Shown here piece after piece: positions 1-5,545 of a stretch of 5,545 nucleotides of DNA. This DNA comes from Armatimonadota bacterium (GTDB taxonomy: Bacteria > Armatimonadota > Zipacnadia > Zipacnadales > UBA11051): NCBI GenBank assembly GCA_030612305.1, contig JAUWOG010000187.1, positions 1 through 5,545 of the forward strand, written 5' to 3'. How positions within the stretch are numbered: position 1 is the stretch's first letter; each line of letters starts with the position of its first letter. Below the pieces are notes generated by a model. That model searched no databases. It was not told the DNA's origin and saw only the letters and a program-made list of their open reading frames with translations. Made by a program: the position numbers and the translations under genes.

Positions 1-1212
1 GCCGGCCGCACCGTCGGCAAGGAGGAACTCGCCAACCTCCAGCAGGTCATCGAAGCCGGCATGATGAACCGCTCCGCCGGCAAGTTCGTCCCCGAAGTCG
101 AGACGAAGTTCGCCGACCATCTCGGCATGAAGTACTGCACCGCCTCGACGTCGGGCACTGCCGCGATACACGTCGCCGTCGGTGTCGTCAATCCCAACCC
201 GGGCGACGAGATCATCACCGGCGGCATTAGCGACATCGGCACCGTCATCCCCATCCTGGCCCAGAACGCCATCCCTGTCTTCGCCGATCTGCGCCGTGAG
301 GACATGGGCCTCGACGCCGAAGATGTCGAACGCAGAATCACCGAACGAACCAAGGCCATAATCCCCGTTCACCTCGCCGGCAACGCCACCGACATGGACC
401 CGCTCATGGACCTGGCCGACGAGTACGGCCTCTACGTCATCGAAGACTGCTCACAGGCCTACGGCACGCTCTACAAGGGCCGGCATGTCGGCACCATCGG
501 CCATCTCGGAACCTTCTCCCTCCAGCAGAGTAAGCACATCACCTGCGGCGACGGTGGTCTCACCGTCACCAATGACGACGCCCTCGGCGACAAGCTCCCG
601 CTCTTCGCCAACAAGGGCTGGCCCAACTACGGCACGGGCGAGCGCGACTACGTCATGTTCGGCATGAATTACCGCATGACCGAACTGCAGGCCGCCGTCG
701 TCTCCGCACAGATTGACAAGGTTGACTGGGTCACTGCCAGTCGCGCCGAAACCGGTGACCGCATCTGTCAGGCCATCAAAGACTACCCCGGAATCCAGGT
801 GCCCTTCGTCACAGAGGGCGGCCAGCATACCTACTGGTTCCTCGGCATCCTCGCTGACCAGGACCTCCTTGAAGTAAGCACATCCTACCTTGCCCGGGCA
901 TTGTCCAGCGAGGGCGCGCCAGTAGGCGCACACTACATCGGCAGGCCCATCTTCATGTACGATCTCCTTCGCAACAAAAAGATATACGGCGACTCCGACT
1001 TCCCCTTCTCCCTGCAGCCCGACGACGAGCAAGTCCGCTACGAGCAGGGAGAGACACCCGAGACCGAGCGCATCCTCGATGACCTCATACAGGTCAGCAT
1101 CAACGAGAAGTACACCGATGAGGACGGCGACGATATTATCGCGGCCTTCGACAAGGTCTTCTCCAACCTCGACGAACTCCGCGAAGGCTTCGAAAAGCAG
1201 GCGGGAGAATAG
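1..1212 (+). CDS. DegT/DnrJ/EryC1/StrS-family PLP-dependent sugar (or cyclitol) aminotransferase, 5' partial
   Basis: Fold-type I aminotransferase expected to convert a keto-sugar or keto-cyclitol to the amine, using PLP and usually glutamate or glutamine as donor, in the cytoplasm. The frame is open from base 1. The residues before the first ATG (61) match the family N-terminus (a GKEEL...V..AG stretch leading into the RSAGKFVPEVE segment), so the true start lies left of the window and ATG 61 is internal. Visible length is 403 residues, close to a full family member, so perhaps 10-25 residues are missing. Numbering from base 1: SGTAA near 51-55 (phosphate contact), EDCSQ with D149 and Q152 (PLP ring), FSLQQSKHITCGDGG with K178 as the expected Schiff-base lysine (codon 532-534), and GMNYRMTELQAA at 221-232. 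The motif wording resembles inosose or AHBA-synthase-type members, but the substrate is not determined. It ends in TAG 48 bases before the oxidoreductase, its likely functional partner. Confidence 0.93.
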   Translation, partial: AGRTVGKEELANLQQVIEAGMMNRSAGKFVPEVETKFADHLGMKYCTASTSGTAAIHVAVGVVNPNPGDEIITGGISDIGTVIPILAQNAIPVFADLRREDMGLDAEDVERRITERTKAIIPVHLAGNATDMDPLMDLADEYGLYVIEDCSQAYGTLYKGRHVGTIGHLGTFSLQQSKHITCGDGGLTVTNDDALGDKLPLFANKGWPNYGTGERDYVMFGMNYRMTELQAAVVSAQIDKVDWVTASRAETGDRICQAIKDYPGIQVPFVTEGGQHTYWFLGILADQDLLEVSTSYLARALSSEGAPVGAHYIGRPIFMYDLLRNKKIYGDSDFPFSLQPDDEQVRYEQGETPETERILDDLIQVSINEKYTDEDGDDIIAAFDKVFSNLDELREGFEKQAGE

Positions 1213-1248
1213 CCGCGAGAATCCATTGAACACGTTGCCACATCACAC

Positions 1249-1253
1249 GGAGG
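1249..1253 (+). promoter_or_regulatory. Strong Shine-Dalgarno site for the oxidoreductase
   Basis: GGAGG lies 7 bases before ATG 1261, an ideal spacing, and fixes the start of the Gfo/Idh/MocA gene. It is the best ribosome binding site in the window. Confidence 0.85.
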
Positions 1254-1260
1254 AAACATC

Positions 1261-2367
1261 ATGGCCGAACAGCTCAAGGTCGGTGTCATCGGATGCGCCG
1301 GACGCGGCGGCTCATTCCTCAACACCTTCAATATCCACCCGCATACCACACTCCACGCCCTCTGCGACATCAACGAAGACGGCCTCAAGGAAGCCGGTCA
1401 GCAGACGGGCATTGACCGCCTCTACACCGACTACAACCGCATGTTTGATGAGGCTGGCATTGACATCGCGATGGTCGGCACTCCGATGCCGCTTCATGCG
1501 CCGATGTCTATCGCCGCACTACAGCGCGGCATCCACGTGCTCTCCGAAGTCCCCGCCGCAGTCAGCATGGACGAGGCGAGAGACCTCGTCCAGGCCGCGA
1601 AGGCCTCCTCCGCCACCTACATGATGGCGGAGAACTTCACCTACATGCGCCCCAATGTGCTCGTCAAGGCTCTCGCACACAAGGGACTCTTCGGACAGAT
1701 GTACTTCGCCGAGGGCGAATACCTCCACGAACTCAAGGAACTCAACGAGATCACGACGTGGCGACGCAAGTGGCAGACCGGCATCAACGGCTGCACGTAT
1801 CCCACTCACAGCCTCGGCCCGGTCATCCAATGGATGAAAGAGCGCGTCGTCAGCGTCATGTGTGTGGGTAGCGGCCACCACTACGAGGACCCGCGCGGGG
1901 ATCAGTACGAAAACGAAGACAGCATCCTCATGCTCTGCCGCATGAGCGGCGGCGGCCTCGCCAAGATCCGCGTTGACATGCTCTCCGACCGACCGCACAA
2001 CATGGTGTACTACTCCCTCCAGGGCACCGACGGCGCCTATGAAGCTGCTCGCGGCCTCAATGACGAACCAAAGATCTGGCTTCGCCAACTCCACGGCGAC
2101 AAGCCCTCCTGGCACCCCCTCTCCGAGCTCGAAGACGAGTTCATGCCTGACATCTGGAACAACCCGCCACAGGAAGCACTTGAAGCCGGACACGGTGGGG
2201 GAGACTACTTCGAGATAATGGACTTCGCCGATGCAATAGTCAATGCCACTACGCCGCCCACCGATATCCATGCCGCCATGGACATGACGCTGCCCGGCCT
2301 CGTCAGTCAACAGTCCATCGCCCAGGAGTCCGTCTGGCTCGATGTTCCTGACTCTCGCCAGTGGTGA
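1261..2367 (+). CDS. Gfo/Idh/MocA-family NAD(P)-binding oxidoreductase, GH109-like subgroup
   Basis: The 368-residue length is normal for the family. The N-terminal Rossmann domain opens with VGVIGCAGRGG (7-17, dinucleotide loop), followed by CDI at 35-37, where the acidic residue at the end of strand 2 suggests NAD(H). The C-terminal alpha/beta domain starts after about residue 125. Typical members oxidise or reduce a sugar or cyclitol hydroxyl using the lysine of an EKP motif. Here that motif reads SEVPAA (95-100), with V97 in the lysine position. ENFTYMR (124-130) and YPTHSLGPV (180-188) recall GH109 alpha-N-acetylgalactosaminidases and their relatives, which use NAD in a hydride-shuttle glycosidase reaction. 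It could therefore be a dehydrogenase with another proton relay, or a redox-assisted glycosidase or epimerase. No signal peptide is visible, so it is probably cytoplasmic. The start is set by GGAGG at 1249-1253. The upstream aminotransferase is the natural user of a keto product. Family assignment is firm; the reaction is not. Confidence 0.93.
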   Translation: MAEQLKVGVIGCAGRGGSFLNTFNIHPHTTLHALCDINEDGLKEAGQQTGIDRLYTDYNRMFDEAGIDIAMVGTPMPLHAPMSIAALQRGIHVLSEVPAAVSMDEARDLVQAAKASSATYMMAENFTYMRPNVLVKALAHKGLFGQMYFAEGEYLHELKELNEITTWRRKWQTGINGCTYPTHSLGPVIQWMKERVVSVMCVGSGHHYEDPRGDQYENEDSILMLCRMSGGGLAKIRVDMLSDRPHNMVYYSLQGTDGAYEAARGLNDEPKIWLRQLHGDKPSWHPLSELEDEFMPDIWNNPPQEALEAGHGGGDYFEIMDFADAIVNATTPPTDIHAAMDMTLPGLVSQQSIAQESVWLDVPDSRQW

Positions 2368-2440
2368 AAACCGGCAACCCTTCGTTCGCCGTTCCTGGCT
2401 GAACCGATACGTCGCACACACCCCAACACATCAACTCCTC

Positions 2441-2449
2441 AGGAAGAGG
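2441..2449 (+). promoter_or_regulatory. Shine-Dalgarno site supporting a GTG start
   Basis: AGGAAGAGG, with its GAGG core at 2446-2449, sits 8 bases before GTG 2458. It supports GTG over the next in-frame ATG (2551), which lacks a comparable site and would remove the basic N-terminal helix. The rest of the 90-base gap from 2368 shows only a weak CGGC...GCCG pairing and no terminator. Confidence 0.7.
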
Positions 2450-2457
2450 TAGCGCGC

Positions 2458-3201
2458 GTGAGCGGGACATTCGACCACCAACGCCGCTCAGGGCTGGTAA
2501 GAAACCTCATCAAGAAAGCGATCAAGGGCCTCTTGCGTCCCATCGTCATGCCAATCCGGAATGGCACGCTCAAGGGGAAGAAGTGGCATGTCGCGACCCG
2601 TTCCCGCTGCTTCCTCGGCCCCTACGCGCCCGCGCAGACTGCGCTTTTCGAGGAAATGCGGATGGAGGGCGACGTTGTGCTCGCCCTCGGCGCGCCCGTC
2701 GGCTACGACACGGTCCTCGCCTCCCTTCTCGTCAGCGACACGGGCCGGGTCATCGCCTTCGAGCCGGAGCCGGAAAACCTCTACTTCCTCCGCCGCCACA
2801 TCAACCTCAACAAGTGCGACAACGTCACCGTCATCGAAGCCTGCGTGGCCGACTGTTCCGGGCAGTGCACTTTCCGCCGCGAGGGAAGCGGCAGCGGCCA
2901 CATTGACGACGCCGGCGACCTCACCGTGCCGCTAGTCAGCCTCGACGAGCTGGTTGCCGACGCCACCATCCCGCTGCCGGACTACATGAAGATAGACGTG
3001 GAGGGCGCCGAACTCCGGGTTCTGCAGGGAGCCTCTCAACTCATCGCCGATGCACGACCCACCATGTTCCTGTCCGTCCACAGCGAGCAACTCCGCGACG
3101 ACTGCTCTGATTTCCTCAAGGCGCGTGGCTACCGACTGCGCACCATCGTCATCAAGGAATCGTCCGAGCCGCCCGAGATCTTGGCCGTGCCCACGGACTG
3201 A
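2458..3201 (+). CDS. FkbM-family SAM-dependent methyltransferase
   Basis: The 247-residue protein is of usual size for FkbM-type O-methyltransferases, which methylate hydroxyls of sugars, polyketides or glycans. A basic, amphipathic N-terminal stretch (about 11-42, rich in K and R) precedes the Rossmann-like core. Motif I is GDVVLALGAPVGYDT (71-85), followed by VIAFEPEPENLYFLRRHINLN (98-118), whose E102 is the expected ribose-binding acid. The FkbM hallmark KIDVEGAELRVLQGA lies at 178-192, and a final strand with a GYR turn is near 224-226. Motif I is unusual: families commonly read D-x-G-A-N-x-G, but here the D is A76 and the N is P80. Activity may be altered, although E102 and the DVEGAE motif are intact. 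The start is GTG, supported by AGGAAGAGG upstream. The stop codon lies inside a 16-bp tandem duplication. Its position between the sugar-modifying genes and the acetyltransferase suggests O-methylation of the same product (inference). Confidence 0.88.
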   Translation: MSGTFDHQRRSGLVRNLIKKAIKGLLRPIVMPIRNGTLKGKKWHVATRSRCFLGPYAPAQTALFEEMRMEGDVVLALGAPVGYDTVLASLLVSDTGRVIAFEPEPENLYFLRRHINLNKCDNVTVIEACVADCSGQCTFRREGSGSGHIDDAGDLTVPLVSLDELVADATIPLPDYMKIDVEGAELRVLQGASQLIADARPTMFLSVHSEQLRDDCSDFLKARGYRLRTIVIKESSEPPEILAVPTD

Positions 3202-3225
3202 CGCATCCGCGGACTGACACATCCG
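3194..3225 (+). repeat. 16-bp tandem duplication spanning the methyltransferase stop codon
   Basis: Two adjacent copies, CGGACTGACGCATCCG (3194-3209) and CGGACTGACACATCCG (3210-3225), differ at one base of 16. The first copy contains the TGA (3199-3201) that ends the methyltransferase. The second repeats the TGA in another frame (3215-3217), which is the frame of the downstream acetyltransferase. It looks like a local slippage duplication in the intergenic edge. Confidence 0.9.
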
Positions 3226-3263
3226 AAGTGGTTCCCGGCGCAAGGAGGATGCAGGAAAAGCAC

Positions 3264-3268
3264 AGGAG
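3264..3268 (+). promoter_or_regulatory. Shine-Dalgarno site for the acetyltransferase
   Basis: AGGAG lies 6 bases before ATG 3275 and selects that codon over the later in-frame ATG 3320. A second, stronger AAGGAGG (3242-3248) lies 26 bases before the start, too far to act directly on it. The frame of ATG 3275 is closed upstream by TGA 3215 and holds no earlier start codon. Confidence 0.65.
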
Positions 3269-3274
3269 ATCATC

Positions 3275-4309
3275 ATGGTCGAGAGCCTCCCCGATGCCAG
3301 GCTCAAAGAGGGCAGCACCATGCAGGTCACGCGCATCGTCGCACCTGACGAGCAGTGGGCCGAACGCCTCGTCCATTTCATGTATCTGCGCCGCTCCGAC
3401 TACACCAATTGCAATTGGCACCACAACTGCGTCCGCGTTCTTGCAGGCGAGCATCAGGACGTCTCGCATGACGTTTTCTTCGCCGGACTGCTCGATGGCG
3501 ACATCGTCGGCACGTCCTGGTACGGTGCGCCGAAGGACACGCTGGACGTCGCCACCTATGGCCGCATCATCACCCACGAAGACCACCGCCGCAAGGGCAT
3601 CGCCACCGTCCTCTGCGCTCTCCCTGTGGACGAGTTCAGAGGCCTCGGCGGCCGCGCCATCTACCTCGGCACCGGACGAACGAATCCGGCCCGTTTCATC
3701 TACGAGCGCCTCGGCTTCCAGCACTACAACTACATACAAGACGCTGCCACGATCATGCGCCTGATATTCTCCGGCGACGCGCAAGCCTTCGAGAACGATT
3801 ACTACCGCCCCGGCTGCCAAACCGCTCTCCGTCCTATTCACGCCGGCGACCTGGCCCGCGCCGAGCTCCTCTTCAACCTGCCTCTCTGGGCCGTCAAAGA
3901 CAGTTCGCTCGGCATCATCTACAACACCCCGTTCGAGGGCGCATTCTTCGACATTCTGACCCATATCAAGCAGCCGACAGAAAGCGGCATCGCCCTGGTG
4001 ACACAGCCCGACGAACGCATGATGGGTATGGCCTACACGGCTGCCGCACCGGGCGCTCAGACAGGACAGACCCATGTCCGCTACCTCGAATTCCTCGTCC
4101 ATCCCAACTACACCGAGCGCGGCCCCGATCTGCTCGCGGCTACTGAACGAGGCAGCGGCGCAGAGCTCTTCATCGCCCGCATCGCAGCAGCCGACCGCGA
4201 CAAGCTCGCCATCATCGAAGAGGCCGGTTACCACCAGGTCGGCCGCCTCGACAAGGCCGCCCGCTCACACGACGCCGAGACCGACATCCTCATCTACCAG
4301 AAAGCCTGA
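3275..4309 (+). CDS. Two-domain GNAT-family N-acetyltransferase
   Basis: The 344-residue protein is about twice the length of a single GNAT domain and reads as two tandem GNAT folds. Domain 1 (about 16-165) has strands ending in GDIVGTSWYG (75-84), the acetyl-CoA pyrophosphate loop HEDHRRKGIATVL (101-113, with R105, G108 and A110), and the closing NPARFIYERLGF (137-148), all typical of active members. Domain 2 (about 183-344) keeps the beta-4 to alpha-3 outline, VRYLEFLVHPNYTERGPDLL (268-287), and a late IIEEAGYHQVGR (313-324). Its loop lacks the R/Q-x-x-G-x-G/A pattern (T280, G283, D285 at the equivalent places), so it is probably a structural or substrate-binding domain. The acceptor amine is unknown; beside an aminotransferase, an amino sugar is the simplest guess. 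ATG 3275 is chosen for its AGGAG. ATG 3320 (residue 16), immediately before MQVTRIV where the domain begins, is an alternative. No transmembrane segment or signal peptide is visible. Confidence 0.85.
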   Translation: MVESLPDARLKEGSTMQVTRIVAPDEQWAERLVHFMYLRRSDYTNCNWHHNCVRVLAGEHQDVSHDVFFAGLLDGDIVGTSWYGAPKDTLDVATYGRIITHEDHRRKGIATVLCALPVDEFRGLGGRAIYLGTGRTNPARFIYERLGFQHYNYIQDAATIMRLIFSGDAQAFENDYYRPGCQTALRPIHAGDLARAELLFNLPLWAVKDSSLGIIYNTPFEGAFFDILTHIKQPTESGIALVTQPDERMMGMAYTAAAPGAQTGQTHVRYLEFLVHPNYTERGPDLLAATERGSGAELFIARIAAADRDKLAIIEEAGYHQVGRLDKAARSHDAETDILIYQKA

Positions 4310-4310
4310 A

Positions 4311-4357
4311 CCTCCCGCCTCTCCGCCTCCTCCTGACAAGAGGGTTTCCCCGCCCTC
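4311..4357 (+). other. C/T-rich intergenic tract with alternative short hairpins
   Basis: Bases 4311-4334 contain only three G (4317, 4325) apart from C and T if the following TG is included, and hold CCGCCTC twice (4315-4321 and 4323-4329). Downstream, GAGGG (4340-4344) can pair either with CCTC at 4329-4332 or with CCCTC at 4353-4357. These pairings are mutually exclusive and neither is followed by a T run, so this is not a standard intrinsic terminator. A C-rich, G-poor transcript stretch could serve Rho, or it may be compositional chance. Confidence 0.3.
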
Positions 4358-4377
4358 ACGCCGAACATGTACCACAC

Positions 4378-5545
4378 ATGCCTGACCACCCTCCGGAGCA
4401 AAACACGATCCGCAAGCCCGGCCGGACGATCTCGCCTGACGCGCGGGCCGTCATCGCCTGCGTCCTCATCGTGATGCTGGCCAACTTGCCGCTGCTCTGC
4501 GGCAAGATCCATTTCACCTTTGACACCATTCTCCACTTCTACCCCTCGCATGATTACCTGCGCACACTGCCGGCCGGCGGCATCGGCGCATGGTTCCCGC
4601 TTGTCGGCTGTGGAATGCCGGCCGCCGCCAACGGTCAGCTCGGCCATTTCACGCCGCTCAACTTCCCCTTCCACCTCCCGATATCTACTGCCTCCGCGCT
4701 CGTCGCCGCGATGCTTCTCTGCCTCCTCGTTGCCGCTCTGGGCACCTATCTGCTCTGCCGCTCCTATGGCGCAAGGCGCTCCTCTTCGCTCCTGGCCGCG
4801 ACTGCCTTTGCGACCATGGGCGGCATGTTGGCCCATGTTGATCATCTCGGCCTCATCGGCGCAGCCTGCTTCATGCCCTTCATGTGGTACGCCGCCCGCA
4901 GAGCCGCCCGGGAGGGAGCCCTCAGATGGTTCGCGCTCTCCGCCATTGCCGTCGGTATGGGCTTCCTTTCAACTCATCCTCAGGTCGCTCTCATGGGCGC
5001 CCTCTCCGCGGCTGTCCTCTACCTCTTCGAGCTTCGGCTGGCCGGTCGCTGCGCCTGGCCGGTAGCGGTCGGCAAGTCGGCACTCTACCTGGCCGGTCTT
5101 GTCGTCTTTGGCATCTTCGTCGGCGCCGTTCAGGCGTTACCGATGTACGAACTCAGCAGCCATTCAGTCCGCGCCGACATTTCCGGATGGGAATTCGCCA
5201 CTGCCTATTCACTGCCTCTGACGCATCTCATCCGCTTTGTCATCCCCGACTTCTTCGGCGCCAATGACGCCACATATCACGGCGCGTGGAACCATCAGGA
5301 GCTGCATCCCTACATGGGCCTGCTGCCCCTCCTGCTGGCGCTGTGGGCGATATTCCGCATCCGCAATCGCAACACCCTCATCATGGGCCTGATCCTTGGC
5401 CTCTCGGTGCTCCTGGCCCTCGGCGGCAGTACCCCCCTCTATCGCCTCCTGTACGGCCTGCCGTTCTTCGGGACTTTCCGCGCACCTGCCCGCTGGGTGT
5501 TGGCGGCCGGGCTTGCCTTCGCCGTGCTCAGCGCACTCGGCCTCG
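4378..5545 (+). CDS. YfhO-like polytopic membrane protein, probable GT-C-type glycosyltransferase, 3' partial
   Basis: The frame runs from ATG 4378 to the right edge without a stop (389 complete codons). After a 22-residue hydrophilic N-terminus the protein is strongly hydrophobic, with about ten likely membrane segments near 24-42, 104-127, 136-152, 158-172, 184-198, 203-219, 234-254, 312-328, 333-349 and 371-389. The first large loop holds FDTILHFYPSHDYLR (48-62) and GCGMPAAANGQLGHFTPLN (78-95 region), the layout of the acidic catalytic loop in GT-C enzymes. THPQ (199-202), LPMYELSSHSVR (254-265), PDFFG (290-294) and FFGTFRAPARW (363-373) match the pattern of YfhO-type bacterial membrane proteins. 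Such proteins are thought to move sugars from lipid carriers outside the membrane. Members are often 700-900 residues, so about half is probably missing. There is no good Shine-Dalgarno site before ATG 4378, but no earlier start is in frame, and the next ones (GTG 4471, ATG 4474) would cut segment 1. Confidence 0.85.
   Translation, partial: MPDHPPEQNTIRKPGRTISPDARAVIACVLIVMLANLPLLCGKIHFTFDTILHFYPSHDYLRTLPAGGIGAWFPLVGCGMPAAANGQLGHFTPLNFPFHLPISTASALVAAMLLCLLVAALGTYLLCRSYGARRSSSLLAATAFATMGGMLAHVDHLGLIGAACFMPFMWYAARRAAREGALRWFALSAIAVGMGFLSTHPQVALMGALSAAVLYLFELRLAGRCAWPVAVGKSALYLAGLVVFGIFVGAVQALPMYELSSHSVRADISGWEFATAYSLPLTHLIRFVIPDFFGANDATYHGAWNHQELHPYMGLLPLLLALWAIFRIRNRNTLIMGLILGLSVLLALGGSTPLYRLLYGLPFFGTFRAPARWVLAAGLAFAVLSALGL

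Noticed and set aside
61..63. ATG 61 as the true start of the aminotransferase
   Set aside because: The frame is open to base 1 and the upstream residues fit the family N-terminus, so the gene starts outside the window.
451..1233. 260-codon open frame on the - strand opposite the aminotransferase
   Set aside because: It is antisense to the conserved PLP-binding regions and has no motif of its own.
1519..2421. 300-codon open frame on the - strand opposite the oxidoreductase
   Set aside because: It is a shadow of the Gfo/Idh/MocA gene. The composition is typical of a mirror frame and no family motif was seen.
2368..2457. Possible terminator or promoter between oxidoreductase and methyltransferase
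   Set aside because: Only a 4-bp CGGC/GCCG pairing was seen, with no T run and no convincing -35/-10 pair.
3152..4234. 360-codon open frame on the - strand opposite the acetyltransferase
   Set aside because: It lies antisense to a gene with clear GNAT motifs, has no recognisable domain, and is rich in V, A, G, E and D as expected from the reverse complement of C-ending codons in GC-rich DNA.
4294..4845. 183-codon - strand frame and 181-codon + strand frame (4520-5065) over the start of the membrane protein
   Set aside because: Both overlap the YfhO-like frame, which has membrane segments and family motifs. The alternatives are low-complexity (R, G, E or S, P, R rich) and look like shadows.
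1..5545. Defence system, mobile element, CRISPR array, tRNA or rRNA
   Set aside because: No transposase, integrase, nuclease or helicase motifs, spaced repeats or tRNA-like folds were recognised. The content is ordinary sugar-modification genes.

Overview
The window is a gene-dense stretch of GC-rich bacterial DNA (roughly 60-65% G+C by eye, with strong preference for C-ending codons). It carries five protein genes, all on the + strand, with short gaps of 48, 90, 73 and 68 bases. No promoter, clear intrinsic terminator, RNA gene, mobile element or CRISPR array was recognised. The lineage cannot be fixed from this sequence. Pairs of DegT-type aminotransferases and Gfo/Idh/MocA oxidoreductases in a GC-rich genome would fit groups such as Planctomycetota, Armatimonadota or Hydrogenedentota, but that is a weak inference.

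Layout: (1) 1-1212, a DegT/DnrJ/EryC1/StrS-type PLP-dependent sugar or cyclitol aminotransferase, open at the left edge. (2) 1261-2367, a Gfo/Idh/MocA-family NAD(P)-binding oxidoreductase whose usual EKP lysine is a valine and which carries a YPTH motif like that of GH109 glycosidases. (3) 2458-3201, an FkbM-type SAM-dependent methyltransferase with a GTG start and a changed SAM-binding loop. (4) 3275-4309, a two-domain GNAT acetyltransferase with an intact N-terminal acetyl-CoA loop and a degraded C-terminal one. (5) 4378 to the right edge, the N-terminal half of a polytopic YfhO-like/GT-C-type membrane protein.

Read together, the genes suggest a cassette that makes and decorates an unusual sugar or cyclitol: oxidation to a ketone, transamination, N-acetylation, O-methylation, and then possibly transfer at the membrane by the GT-C-like protein. 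Paired Gfo/Idh/MocA dehydrogenases and DegT aminotransferases are known in kanosamine synthesis (NtdC/NtdA) and in 3-amino-sugar nucleotide synthesis (WlbA/WlbE), so the logic has precedent. The product cannot be told from sequence. The small-scale oddities are a 16-bp near-perfect tandem duplication across the stop codon of the methyltransferase gene, a double Shine-Dalgarno-like leader before the acetyltransferase, and a C/T-rich tract before the membrane-protein gene.
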